DNA of 64,000 nucleotides from DASQZK01 sp963763215 (GTDB lineage Bacteria > Bacteroidota > Bacteroidia > Bacteroidales > GCA-2748055), in NCBI GenBank assembly GCA_963763215.1, contig CAVXNX010000017.1, forward strand, positions 329,376-393,375, in the 5' to 3' direction. The position numbers and the translations under genes were made by a program. Under the pieces are notes generated by a model. The model worked only from the letters and a program-made list of their open reading frames with translations. It did no database searches and was not told where the DNA came from. Positions 34,444 to 45,606 of the stretch are shown here, piece by piece (positions within the stretch are counted from its first letter, which is position 1; each line of letters begins with the position of its first letter).

Positions 34444-36277
34444 ATGAAAAATCCATTAAGAAGTGATGCAACGACCCAGGGCCGGAGGATGGCCGGCGCC
34501 CGGAGCCTCTGGAGAGCCAACGGCATGAAGGAGGATCAGATCGGCAAACCGGTCATTGCCATCGTCAATTCATTTACCCAGTTTGTTCCCGGCCATACGC
34601 ACCTGCACAATCGGGCAGGAGGTCAAAGAGATCTTTGAAAAGAAGGGGTATTTTGCAGGCGAATTTAACACCATTGCCATTGATGACGGCATTGCCATGG
34701 GGCATGACGGGATGCTGTATTCCCTGCCCTCGCGTGATCTCATCGCCGACAGCATCGAATACATGGCCAATGCCCATAAGGTGGATGCCCTGTTTTGCAT
34801 CAGCAACTGCGACAAGATCACCCCGGGTATGCTGATTGCCGCAATGCGGCTGAACATCCCCGCCATTTTCGTTTCCGGGTGGCCCCATGGAAGCCGGGAT
34901 CGTGGATGGCGAAGCCTATGACCTGATCGATGCCATGGTGATGGCTGCCGATGATGGTGTGAGACGACGACAAGCTTTCGATCGTGGAACAACTCGCCTG
35001 CCCGACCTGCGGTTCCTGTTCGGGAATGTTCACGGCCAACTCCATGAATTGTCTCAATGAAGCCATTGGCCTGGCCCTTCCCGGCAATGGGACCATCGTG
35101 GCCACGCACCAGGAACGGAAGGCCTTGTTTGGGAAAGCCGCCGAAACCCTGATCCGGAATATCCACCGGTATTATGATGAAGGCGACGACATCGGTACTG
35201 CCGCGGTCCATCGCCTCAAAAGCGGCTTTCCACAATGCCATGAGCCTGGATGTTGCCATGGGCGGATCAACCAATACCGTCCTGCATATCCTGGCCATCG
35301 CTCATGAAGCCGGGGCCGACTTCACCCTGAAGGACATCGACGCCATTTCGCGGAAGATCCCCGTTTTATGCAAGGTATCTCCCAATTCAAACTATCATAT
35401 CCAGGATGTGAACCGTGCCGGCGGAATCCTCGGCATTCTCTCCGAGCTTGCCTCTGGTGGTCTCATCGACACCTCCGCAAAGCGAGTCGACGGTCTGACA
35501 CTGGCCGAAGCGATCGACAGGTTTGATCTCCGCAAGGAGACCTGTACCGATGAAGCCAGGGCGGTATACAGCGCGGCCCCCTTTGGCGGCCGTAACCTGG
35601 TCATGGGATCGCAGCAGGCCCGGTACAGGGAATTCGATCTCGACCGGACCGGAGGGTGCATCCGCGACATCGGGCATGCCTATTCAGCCGACGGAGGGCT
35701 GGCCGTTCTTTACGGAAATATCGCCCGCAACGGGTGCATTGTCAAAACGGCCGGCGTCAAGGCATCCATATTGAAATTCAGCGGTCCGGCCAGGGTATTC
35801 GATTCCCAGGATACCGCCTGTGACGGCATTCTCGATAAGACAGGTTGATGCGGGTGATGTCGTGGTCATCAGGTATGAAGGTCCGAAAGGCGGACCGGGC
35901 ATGCAGGAAATGCTCTACCCCACTTCGTACATCAAATCGCGTCATCTCGGCGAACAATGTGCCCTGATCACCGACGGCCGTTTTTCCGGAGGGACCTCGG
36001 GACTTTCCATCGGGCATATCTCGCCGGAGGCAGCCGAGAAAGGTGAGATCGGCCTCATCCGCGACGGTGACATCATCGACATCGATATCCCGGCGCGGAC
36101 CATCAATGTCAGACTGAGTGAGGAAGAGCTCGCCGGACAGGAGAAAACAGGAAGAGGCCAGGGGCGCTGAAGCCTGGAAGCCGTTAGCCCGGGACCGGGT
36201 AGATTTCCAGGGCGCTGAAAGCTTATGCCAGCCTGGTGACCTCCGCAGACAAAGGCGCAGTAAGAATTATTGATTGA
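34444..36277 (+). CDS. ilvD: Dihydroxy-acid dehydratase IlvD (several frameshifts)
   Basis: IlvD dehydrates dihydroxy-acids to the 2-keto acid precursors of Val and Ile using an Fe-S cluster. Collinear pieces across frames are MKNPLRSDATTQGRRMAGAR, NTIAIDDGIAMGHDGMLYSLPSR, LFCISNCDKITPGML (cluster Cys), LACPTCGSCSGMFTANSMNC (second cluster Cys), AMGGSTNTVLHILAIA, YEGPKGGPGMQEML and DGRFSGGTSGLSIGH. About six shifts are needed, the first near 34625; the end at 36277 comes from the frame reading GAVRIID. Merged length is about 611 residues, as in typical long IlvD. It is the first structural gene after the attenuator. Confidence 0.93.
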
Positions 36278-36309
36278 AATCATTTATTAATAACCAAAAT
36301 AAGATAGAC

Positions 36310-38048
36310 ATGGATACTCAAACGAAAACCCAGGCAAAAGGACAGGAGCCCGAAACAAGACGAGTCAGCGGTGCTGAGGCTGTTGTGCTTTCGTTGCTGG
36401 AAGAAGGGGTTGATACGATGTTCGGATATGTCGGCGGGGCTATCATGCCGGTATATGATGTATTGTACGATTACCAGGACAAACTCAAGCATGTGATGGT
36501 CCGTCATGAACAGGGCGCCATCCATGCTGCACAGGGGTTTGCCCGGATATCCCGGAAAGTCGGCGTTTGCCTGGCAACCTCGGGTCCGGGAGCGACGAAC
36601 CTCATCACCGGTCTTGCCGATGCGATGCTGGATTCAACGCCCCTGGTATGCATAACCGGCCAGGTGACTTCGGGCCTCCTGGGCTCCGATGCCTTCCAGG
36701 AAACCGATGTCGTCGGCATTTCCATGCCGGTGACCAAAGTGGAACTTCCAGGTGACCCGTCCCGAAGAGATCCCCGAAGCCATGGCCCGGGCTTTCTTCA
36801 TCGCCAGGTCGGGAAGGCCCGGCCCGGTGCTGATCGACATCACCAAGGATGCCCAGTTCGCCGAGCTGGATTTCCGCTACGAAAAAATTGCCAGGATCCG
36901 CAGCTATACCCCCATCCCGATGCTCAACCCGGAAGCCCTCCAGAGAGCAGCCGAGCTGATCAACAAGGCTGAAAAGCCCATGATCCTTGCCGGACAGGGG
37001 ATCCTCATCTCCGGTGCGCAGGAAGAATTCAAAACCTTTGTCGAAAAGACCGGGATACCCGTCGCCAGCACGCTGCTGGGACTCTCGGCCCTGCCGTCAA
37101 ACCATCCGCTGTTCACCGGCATGCTCGGAATGCACGGGAACTATGCACCAAACATCAATACCAATAAATGCGATCTTCTCATTGCCGTAGGGATGCGGTT
37201 TGACGACAGGGTGACCGGCAACCTGAAGACCTATGCCAGACAGGCCAAGGTGATCCATATCGATATCGATCCTTCGGAAATCGATAAGAATGTCAAAGCC
37301 GATGTGGCCATCATCGCCGACGCCCGGCAGGCCCTCGAAGCACTGATACCCCTGGTCCGACAGAATTCACACGCTGAATGGCTCGACTCGTTTAACAAGC
37401 TCTACCAGCATGAGTATCGAGAAAATCATCGAGAGAGACTGCTACCCGTTAAAAGGCGGACTGAGGATGGGCGAAGTCATTCACACCATCTCCAAGAAAA
37501 CCCGTGGGGAAGCAATCCTGGTCAGCGATGTCGGTCAGCACCAGATGGCTTCAGCCCGGTACTACCAGTTCAACCGGACCAACACCCAGATCACGTCGGG
37601 CGGTCTCGGCACCATGGGCTTCGGTCTGCCTGCCTCGGTGGGCGCAGCACTTGCTGCCGCTGATGGGACCCAGGTCGTGGCCGTGATCGGTGACGGCGGA
37701 TTCCAGATGACCATCCAGGAACTCGGAACCATCAGCCAGTCGAAGCTGCCGGTGAAGATCGTCCTTCTCAACAATAACTTCCTGGGGATGGTGCGCCAGT
37801 GGCAGGACCTCTTCTTCGATAAAAGATATTCCTACACTGAACTAACCAATCCCGATTTCGTTACCATTGCAAAAGGCTTCGGCATCGATGGCAAAACGAT
37901 TTCAAAACGGGAGGAACTGGACGACGCCATCACGAACCTGCTGGCTTACGACGGCCCCTTCCTGCTGGAAGTAAAAGTCGAAAAAGAAAGCAATATCTTC
38001 CCCATGGTCCCTGCCGGAGGAACCGTATCTGAAATGAGACTGGAATAA
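36310..38048 (+). CDS. ilvB: Acetolactate synthase large subunit (two frameshifts)
   Basis: This ThDP-dependent enzyme condenses pyruvate with pyruvate or 2-ketobutyrate. The start MDTQTKTQAKGQEPETRRVSG (36310) is followed by the Glu-containing GGAIMPVYDVL and HEQGAIHAAQGFARIS. The central FAD-type domain has GMLGMHGNYAPNINTNKCDLLIAVGMRFDDRVTG. The ThDP motif is GDGGFQMTIQELGTISQ with NNNFLGMVRQWQ. Frameshifts lie near 36745 and 37415. Merged length is about 579 residues. It lies 32 bp after ilvD and 17 bp before the regulatory subunit gene. Confidence 0.95.
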
Positions 38049-38065
38049 ATAAAAACAAAATTATC

Positions 38066-38629
38066 ATGGAACAAGAATTCACATTATCCATATTCACCGA
38101 AAACAAGATCGGCCTTCTCCAGAGGATCACTGTCGTCTTCACACGGAGGAAAATCAATATCGAAAGTCTCACCACTTCGGAGTCGGAAGTGAAAGGCGTT
38201 TACCGCTTCACCATCGTTGTCAAAACCAGGCTCGATATGGTCAGGAAAGTGGTCAAGCAGATCGAAAAGATCATTGGTGTGCTGAAAGCCTTCTATTTTG
38301 AAGAACACGAGATCGTGTACCAGGAGATCGCACTGTACAAGGTCCCGACAAAGGCTTTTGCCAACGGTGACGATGTGGAAAACCTGATCAGGAAGCACAA
38401 TGCCCATATCCTGACGGTGGAACCCGAATACATCATCATCGAAAAAGCCGGCCATAAGCATGAAACCCAGGAGTTGTTCGAGAAACTCCTCCCCTATGGC
38501 GTTCTGCAGTTTGCCCGTTCAGGACGGGTGGCCGTCACCAAGCAGATCAAGGAGATCACCAGTTACCTCAGGGATCTCGAAGTGGCCAACATGCATTCTG
38601 AAAAAGAAGTATTGTCAATAACCCAATAA
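38066..38629 (+). CDS. ilvN: Acetolactate synthase small (regulatory) subunit
   Basis: The small subunit activates the catalytic subunit and confers valine feedback. The 187-residue protein has an N-terminal ACT domain (EFTLSIFTENKIGLLQRITV, residues 3-22, with the RRKINIESLTTSESE element) and a C-terminal domain (about 90-175) ending in the typical FARSGRVAVTK. The frame is intact. The longer 187-residue form is usual in Bacteroidota. It is tightly placed between ilvB and ilvC in the operon. Confidence 0.93.
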   Translation: MEQEFTLSIFTENKIGLLQRITVVFTRRKINIESLTTSESEVKGVYRFTIVVKTRLDMVRKVVKQIEKIIGVLKAFYFEEHEIVYQEIALYKVPTKAFANGDDVENLIRKHNAHILTVEPEYIIIEKAGHKHETQELFEKLLPYGVLQFARSGRVAVTKQIKEITSYLRDLEVANMHSEKEVLSITQ

Positions 38630-38641
38630 ATAAAAAGAAAA

Positions 38642-39685
38642 ATGGCAAAAATCAATTTCGGCGGAGTCGAAGAAAATGTCGTTACCAGGGAAGAATTTCC
38701 CCTTTCCAAAGCCCGTGAAGTACTGAAAGATGAAATCATTGCAGTGATCGGCTACGGTGTCCAGGGCCCGGGCCAGTCGCTCAACCTGAAAGACAACGGA
38801 TTCAACGTCATTGTCGGTCAGAGAAAAAATTCAGCATCATGGGACAAAGCCGTCAACGACGGCTGGGTGGAAGGAGAAAATCTCTTCGAGATCGAAGAAG
38901 CCTGTGAAAAAGCCACCATCATCCAGTATCTGCTTTCGGATGCCGGACAGATCGCCCTCTGGCCCACGGTGAAAAAACATCTGACCAAAGGCAAGGCGCT
39001 GTACTTTTCACACGGATTCGGGATCACCTATAAGGACCAGACCGGCATTATCCCGCCTGCAGATGTGGATGTCATTCTCATTGCCCCGAAAGGTTCCGGC
39101 ACCTCGCTTCGCCGGCTTTTTGTTGCCGGCCAGGGACTGAACTCCAGCTATGCCATTTTCCAGGATGCGACAGGCCGGGCTTTTGAACGTGTCATCGCCC
39201 TGGGTATCGGCGTCGGATCGGGATATCTCTTTGAAACCACCTTTGAAAAAGAAGTATACAGCGACCTTACCGGTGAACGGGGCGTTCTGATGGGCGCTCT
39301 CGCCGGGATCATGGAAGCCCAGTACAACCTGCTGAGAAGCAAGGGCCATTCCCCCTCCGAAGCCTTCAACGAAACCGTGGAAGAACTCTCACAAAGCCTC
39401 CTTCCCCTGGTCGCCGAAAACGGCATGGACTGGATGTATGCCAATTGCTCGACAACGGCACAGCGGGGCGCCCTCGACTGGAAAAACAGGTTCAGGGATG
39501 CCGTTAAACCTGTTTTTGACGAACTTTACCAAAGTGTAGCCAGCGGCAACGAAGCCCGGATCACCATCGAGGCAAACAGGCAGTCCGACTACAGGAAAAA
39601 GCTGACCAGGGAGCTCGATGAGATCCATAACTCCGAAATGTGGCAGGCCGGTGCACAGGTCCGTAAACTCAGGCCCAAAGAGTGA
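38642..39685 (+). CDS. ilvC: Ketol-acid reductoisomerase
   Basis: IlvC rearranges and reduces acetohydroxy acids with NADPH and Mg. The intact 347-residue protein has the Rossmann motif IAVIGYGVQGPGQSLNLKDNG (about 35-55) and GQRKNSASWDKA, where the Arg-Ser signals NADPH use. LYFSHGFGITYKD and the metal-binding knot (DLTGERGVLMGALAGIMEAQ and EELSQSLLPLV) follow. It is 12 bp downstream of ilvN. The slightly extended C-terminus fits the class I form. Confidence 0.95.
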   Translation: MAKINFGGVEENVVTREEFPLSKAREVLKDEIIAVIGYGVQGPGQSLNLKDNGFNVIVGQRKNSASWDKAVNDGWVEGENLFEIEEACEKATIIQYLLSDAGQIALWPTVKKHLTKGKALYFSHGFGITYKDQTGIIPPADVDVILIAPKGSGTSLRRLFVAGQGLNSSYAIFQDATGRAFERVIALGIGVGSGYLFETTFEKEVYSDLTGERGVLMGALAGIMEAQYNLLRSKGHSPSEAFNETVEELSQSLLPLVAENGMDWMYANCSTTAQRGALDWKNRFRDAVKPVFDELYQSVASGNEARITIEANRQSDYRKKLTRELDEIHNSEMWQAGAQVRKLRPKE

Positions 39686-39817
39686 GTCCGTCCTGAGCCA
39701 CTCAACAAGGACTGCATTTTCTTACCGACATATAACAGACCCTGGTTCCGGCGCTTCTCAGGTCCAGGGTCATGTTTTCAAGACATCAGCCGGTCAATTA
39801 TCCATACAAACGGTGCC

Positions 39818-41091
39818 ATGAGTGAGAAAAATGTGATGCCATATTACCTGCCGAAAGTCCGGAAGATCCAGGAGGCCAGCGAACGCCTGAAATCAGTGGC
39901 CGAACACACCCCACTTGTCCGCAACCTGAACCTCTCCGAGGAATACGGCGCCACCGTCATGCTAAAACGGGAAGATCTCCAGCTCGTGCGCTCATACAAG
40001 ATCCGGGGGGCTTACAACAAGATGAAGAGCCTGCAAAAAGACGAGCTCAAAAACGGAGTGGTCTGTGCCAGCGCCGGCAACCATGCCCAGGGCGTGGCGT
40101 ACAGCTGCAGCAAACTGGGCATCCGGGGCACCATCTTTATGCCCAGCCCCACCCCTTCCCAAAAAATCAGGCAGGTCAAAATGTTCGGCAAGGATATGGT
40201 CGAGATCATCCTGGAAGGCGACACGTACGACGACGCCTACAAGATGGCCCTCGATTTCTGCAATGCCAACTGCAGAACCTTCATCCACCCTTTCGATGAT
40301 GAAAAAGTCATCGAAGGGCAGGCTACCGTCGGCCTGGAGATCCTTCAGGATACCGAAAAACATATCGACTACGTCTTCGTCCCGGTCGGCGGCGGGGGCC
40401 TGGCGGCCGGTGTACTGAGCCTTTTCAAGACCCTCAGTCCCGAAACCCGAATCATCGGCGTGGAGCCCGAAGGCGCCCCTTCCATGAAAAAGTCGCTCGA
40501 AGAAGGCCGGATCGTTGAACTGGAAAAGATCGATAAGTTTGTCGACGGCGCGGCGGTACAGCGTGTCGGTGAACTTACCTTTCCCATCTGCAGCGACCTC
40601 CTCGACGATATGATCACCGTTCCGGAAGGGAAGGTCTGCACCACCATCCTGAAACTTTACAACGAAGATGCCATCGTGGTGGAACCCGCCGGTGCCCTTG
40701 CCATATCGGCCCTCGATATCTACCGCGACAAGATCAGGCGGATGCAGGTGGTCTGCATCGTCAGCGGAAGCAATAACGACATTACCCGGACCGAGGAAAT
40801 CAAGGAACGATCGATGCTCTACGAGGGACTGAAGCACTATTTCATCGTCCGGTTCCCGCAGACGGGCAGGCGCACTCAGGGAATTCCTCGAACATGTCCT
40901 GGGTCCCACCGACGATATCACCCTTTTTGAATATACCAAGAAAAACAGCCGCGAACGGGGTCCGGCGCTGATCGGGATCGAAGTCCGGGAAAGATCCCAT
41001 TTCGACAACACTCATCCGCCGAATGGACGAGCACAACATTAATTATGAATATGTTAACAACCGGCCCGATCTCTTCCACTTTATCATTTGA
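39818..41091 (+). CDS. ilvA: Threonine dehydratase (two late frameshifts)
   Basis: This PLP enzyme makes 2-ketobutyrate from threonine for isoleucine synthesis. Lys61 lies in RSYKIRGAYNK, the PLP phosphate loop is VPVGGGGLAAG, and the Asn of CASAGNHAQGVAY is present. Frame changes near 40860 and 40985 are needed to read LREFLEHVLGPTDDITLFEY and then DPISTTLIRRMDEHNINYEY, ending at TGA 41091. Merged length is about 424 residues with one short regulatory domain, matching the IlvA1-type enzyme. It closes the ilv operon after a 132-bp spacer with a small hairpin (39738-39770). Confidence 0.92.
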
Positions 41092-41275
41092 ATTTTCCTA
41101 CCTTTGAGGCGACGGATGCGCCGCTTGCCTTGACTTACGAGCCGGCATCTGACGGAAAGGCTGTCGGTTCAGCCGGTTTCCGGACATCTTTGCATGATAC
41201 GGACCCCTAACACGACGATGGTCCGGAATTTGATCATCGGCATCCATCCGTCAACAGGCCAAACCCAGCTTCTCC

Positions 41276-41963
41276 ATGGAGGAAAAAAGAAGGTTCATTC
41301 ACAGCCTGGTCTTCCCGGGCTTTTTTTTATTCCTGATCTGGTTCATCAAATTCATTGAATTCGGTCTGGACACCAGCTTCGTTTCCCTGGGCATTTATCC
41401 CGCTGAAGCTGAGAGGCCTCATCGGTATCCTGACCGCTCCCCTGATCCATGCCAATCTCACCCATCTGTTCGATAATTCCATTCCCCTGTTCTTCCTCAG
41501 CCTGGCCCTGTTTTACTTCTACCGCGAAGTGGCTTACCGGGTCTTCTTCCTGATCTGGTTCATTACCGGTGCCCTGGTCTGGCTCGTCGGCCGTGAAGCT
41601 TATCATATCGGAGCCAGCGGGATCATTTACGGCCTGGCTACGTTCCTGCTTACCTCAGGGATCATCCGCCGAAACCGGAATCTTATGGCCATATCCCTGC
41701 TGGTGATCTTTCTCTATGGCAGCATGGTCTGGGGCCTTTTCCCCTACGATTACCACATCAGCTGGGAATCACATATGAGTGGTGCCCTGACAGGGCTGGT
41801 CCTTGCCATCATCTACCGGCATGAGGGACCTGAGCCCGATATCTCGCGGCTGGAGGAGGATGAAGAGGAAAATCACGGTCCCGGGGCCGATGAAGAAAAT
41901 CCGGCAGGTGAACCAGCCCACCGGACTAAACCAATGCCCGTGACAAACGTTATTTCATCATGA
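41276..41963 (+). CDS. Rhomboid family intramembrane serine protease (one frameshift)
   Basis: Rhomboids cleave membrane proteins within the bilayer. The motifs are in order: HANLTHLFDNSIPLFFLSL with the conserved His/Asn near residue 58, GASGIIYGLA with the catalytic Ser, and SWESHMSGALTGLVLA with the catalytic His. About six spans are seen. The C-terminal 40 residues are acidic (EEDEEENHGPGADEEN). A shift near 41395 separates the first span (FPGFFLFLIWFIKFIEFG) from the rest. Merged length is about 229 residues. No signal for regulation; the spacer 41092-41275 shows nothing. Confidence 0.85.
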
Positions 41964-41981
41964 TCATTAAGCTTTCGGGTG

Positions 41982-42593
41982 ATGTATATTAAGATGTACG
42001 AAGAGAATCCGAATGAGAAGCACGTGCGGCAGGTCTGTGATATCCTGAGGAACGGGGGTGTCATCATCTATCCTACCGATACGGTGTACGGCCTGGGTTG
42101 TGACATTTTCCATCCCAAAGCCATCGAACGTATCGCACAGATCAAAAACCTCAAACCCGAAAAAGCGCATTTTTCGTTCATCGTCTCCGATCTCAGCCAC
42201 CTGTCGGAGTATACCCGGTATGTTGACAACGACGTCTTCAAGCTGATGAAATCCAAACTGCCCGGCCCGTACACCTTCATCCTCCATGCCAGCCACAATG
42301 TCCCCAAAATCCTGAAAAACAAAAAGAAAACCATTGGCATCCGGATCCCCGACAACCGCATCATCCTCGACATTGTCAGGGAGCTCGGCCATCCCATCCT
42401 CACCACCTCCATCCATGATGACGATGCGATCATCGACTATACCACCGATCCGGAACTGATCTGGGACCATTTCAGGGACAGGATCGATGCCCTGATCGAC
42501 GGGGGATTTGGCGGCAATGTTCCGTCAACGATCATCGATTGCACAGGCGTACAGCCCGAAGTCACCAGGGAAGGTGCAGGGATTGTGGAGTGA
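41982..42593 (+). CDS. L-threonylcarbamoyladenylate synthase (Sua5/YciO/YrdC family)
   Basis: Family members make the threonylcarbamoyl-AMP used for t6A37 of tRNA; YciO-type paralogues may differ. ATG 41982 (MYIKMYEENPNEKHVRQVCD) gives 203 residues. The diagnostic stretch is GGVIIYPTDTVYGLGCDIF (about 27-45), then KPEKAHFSFIVSDLSHLSEY, and FILHASHNVPKIL and IGIRIPDNRI. The early part fits the YciO-like group. The frame is intact. It is 18 bp after the rhomboid gene and convergent with trkH. Confidence 0.87.
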   Translation: MYIKMYEENPNEKHVRQVCDILRNGGVIIYPTDTVYGLGCDIFHPKAIERIAQIKNLKPEKAHFSFIVSDLSHLSEYTRYVDNDVFKLMKSKLPGPYTFILHASHNVPKILKNKKKTIGIRIPDNRIILDIVRELGHPILTTSIHDDDAIIDYTTDPELIWDHFRDRIDALIDGGFGGNVPSTIIDCTGVQPEVTREGAGIVE

Positions 42594-42610
42594 ATGGGCA
42601 GCAGGACCGC

Positions 42611-44061
42611 CTACCTTCTCCAGAATTCAGGTGAAAAGAGGACAAAGATGGAGAACAGTTCCAACCTTCCGGTCAGCATAAGAAAAGACAAGAACCATTT
42701 TCCGATTTCGGGCATGTCACTGTAATTCCTGAACGGGCCGGCTTCGCCGATCCCGGGTCCGATGTTCCCGAGTGATGCCGTGACCGCTCCGGCCGAAGTG
42801 TTGAGATCGTAACCCATGGCCGACATGATCACAGTGCCGGCTACAATGATCATGATATAGAAGGAAACGAAAGCCAGAACATTGGTGGTAATGTGAGGCT
42901 CAATGGCATGCCGGTTGAAGCGAACCGGAATGACCGCACTTGGATGCACCAGGCGCTTCATTTCGAGAGCACTGTTCTTCAGGAGAAGGACTACCCGCAT
43001 GATTTTCACCCCCCCGCCGGTCGAACCGGTCGATGCCCCAAAAAACATCAGGAGGAAAATCAGGATCCCCAGCACGGGCACCCAGTGCTGGTAATCGGAA
43101 ATCACAAATCCCGTAGTTGAAATGATGGAAACGACCTGGAAGAGCGATTCCCGGAAAGCCGTCCCTCCCCTGACATCCATTCCCAGCCACCTGCCAGACG
43201 GCGATGAAAATGGTAAAAAACAGAATGAATCCAAGATAATAGCGCAACTCTTCATTTTTAAAAACCTTCCGGAAATCGAGATGAAGAATAAAATACGAAA
43301 GACCGAAATTCATGCCGCCGATAAACATGAACAGGGTAATGACATAGTGGATATAAGGAGAATCCCAGTGGGCAATACCCGCCTGCTTCGTGGAAAAGCC
43401 ACCGGTCGAGATGGTTGTCATGGAATGATTGATCGCATCGAAGACATCCATCTTCCCCAGGACCAGCAGGAGCGTTTCGAGAAGGGTGAAGAAGAGGTAG
43501 ATGAACCAGAGCCGGCTCGCGATGCCCTTGATCCGGGGATGGATCTTGTCGGACGATGAGCCCGGCACTTCCGAAACAAAGAGTTGCATCCCGCCGATAC
43601 CCAGCAAAGGCAGGACCGCGAGCGAAAGGACGATGATGGCCATTCCGCCAAGCCATTGGGTGATGCTGCGCCAGAAAAGGATCCCGTGAGACAGGGATTC
43701 GACATCATTCATGATGGATGCTCCGGTGGTGGTAAAGCCCGAGATGGATTCGAAAAAAGCACCCGTAAATGAAGGGGTGCTCGCCGGTAAGGTCATAGGG
43801 AAGCGTCCCGAATACGGAAAACAGGATCCAGCCGAGGGTGACGATGATATAACCCTCCTGTTTGGAGATGGTCCTGATCGCATTCCGTGTCGATCCCCAG
43901 GCAACGCCTCCGGCCGTGGCGGTGATCAGCCCGGAGACCAGGAAGGACAACGCATTATGTTCCCCGTAAATCAGTGCCACCGGAATGGGAAGCATCATGA
44001 AAATTCCTTCGATCAGCAGAAGCAATCCCAGGATATTGGCTACAATGCGGTAATTGATCAT
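42611..44061 (-). CDS. trkH: Trk/Ktr potassium uptake membrane subunit TrkH (frameshifts)
   Basis: TrkH is the ion-conducting subunit. The N-terminal spans are in one frame (NILGLLLLIEGIFMMLPIPV). The middle piece has TQWLGGMAIIVLSLAVLPLLG, the second selectivity-filter loop SMTTISTGGFST and NFGLSYFILHLDF, and the last piece has the third loop VSIISTTGFVISD and FFGASTGSTGGGVKIMR. Fourth-loop GNIGPG is also present. Shifts are near 43760 and 43200. Merged length is about 483 residues. It is 9 bp downstream of trkA on the same strand, so the two are probably coexpressed. Confidence 0.9.
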
Positions 44062-44070
44062 GGAGACCGT

Positions 44071-45414
44071 TTAGCTGAAATATTTACCGACAAAGCTGAC
44101 CGCAGATGGGAGGGTGAATACCACTACATGATCACCGGGCTTGATGACCGTATTGCCATTGGCTATAAGCCCTCCTTCGTGCCGGATCACTCCGCCGATG
44201 ATAGCGCCTTCAGGGAATTCAATGTCTTTCAGCTTATTTTTCGTAATGAGCGAATCCGGTTTGGCGATGAACTCCAATCACTTCGGCATCCGTGCCCGTC
44301 AGGCATTTGATGGTCGAAACTTCCGTGTTCATCGTGAAGCGGAAAATCCGGCTTGCCGTGATCAGCTTTTTGTTGATGATGGTATCGACGCCGATATTTT
44401 CCGCCAGCGGGATGTAGTCGATATTCTCAACCTCGGCAATGGTTTTCTTCACCCCCATGCTTTTGGCAAGCAGGCACGAGAGGATGTTGGTCTCCGAATT
44501 CCCGGTCACGGCCACAAAGGCATCCATTTTGGCGAGGCCCTCCTGGGTGAGGAGTTCAACATTGCTCCCGTCACCATTGATGACCAGAGCATTGTCGAGA
44601 GAATTGGAGATCTTGTAGCTTTTTTCCCGGTCCGACTCGATCAGCTTGACATAATGCTGGTCGCCCAGGTCGCGGGCAGCCCTCAGGCCGATCCGGCTTC
44701 CGCCCAGGATCATGATATTGCGGACTTCATAATTCTCTTTCCCGGTATAGCGAAGCAGGTTTTTCACGCCGCCCTTGTTTGAAATGACATAGACCAGGTC
44801 GCCAAGCTGGAACCGGTCCTGCCCCGTGGGGAATGATCGTCTGTGAATTCCTGGTGATAGCCACGGCCCGGTATTCGAGAAACTCGCCGGGACTGGATAC
44901 TTCCATAAGGCTTTTATTGATGATGGGGGCGTTTTCCTCAAGCTTGAAGGCATAAAGATGGAGTTTGCCGCCCGAAAAATCCACAACATCCGAGGTGCTC
45001 GTCTGGGACAGCAGGCCCACGATTTCCTTGGCTGCGATTTTCTCGGGATAGATCAGGTAATCGATGCCCAGCCCGATAAACATCTCCTTGTTCTCCGGGT
45101 AGAGGTATTCCTGGTTGTCGATCCTGGCGATGGTCTTTTTAGCTCCCAGTCTGTTTACCGATCACGGCGGCGGCAATGTTGGTGGCCTCGGTCTGTGTGA
45201 CGGCGACGAACAGATCGGCTTTTTTGATCTTGGCTTCCTTCAGAAGCCCGATGGATGTCGCACTTCCTTCCAGGGTCAGAACATCCAGGGTAGAACCCAC
45301 AAACTTAAGCCTTTCGGGGTCCGTATCAAGAACAGTGATATCATGATTCTCATTACTCAGCATCTTCGCAAGATGCGCTCCAACAGCACCGGCACCAGCC
45401 AGAATAATTTTCAT
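44071..45414 (-). CDS. trkA: Trk potassium transporter NAD-binding component TrkA (frameshifts)
   Basis: TrkA is the cytoplasmic regulatory ring of Trk. It has two RCK units. The first begins MKIILAGAGAVGAHLAKMLS and continues LDVLTLEGSATSIGLLKEA. The second holds VRNIMILGGSRIGLRAARDLG and VELLTQEGLAKMDAFVAVTG. Each RCK-N is followed by an RCK-C portion (FKLEENAPIINKSLMEVSS; GAIIGGVIRHEGGLIANGN). At least three frame changes are needed (near 45140, 44850 and 44265). Merged length is about 447 residues, as in dual-RCK TrkA. It precedes trkH. Confidence 0.9.
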
Positions 45415-45606
45415 ACGGCGTTTAAGTTATCAATGAGTCCCTCACGGTCCGGAGATTCTCCGTAAAACGTAACCGGTGCTCACATCAAGTGAAAACACCC
45501 GGATAAATGTTTAGTTCTTAAGAACATCGGTTTTTTCCGATCAGGACTTTTCCAAAAAACCAAACGGCAAAATAACACATAATCCATGTAATCCCCCAAT
45601 GCTTTC

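Noticed and set aside
39738..39770. Hairpin ACCCTGG/CCAGGGT between ilvC and ilvA as a terminator
   Set aside because: No T tract follows and ilvA continues in the same direction; more likely an mRNA processing or chance structure.
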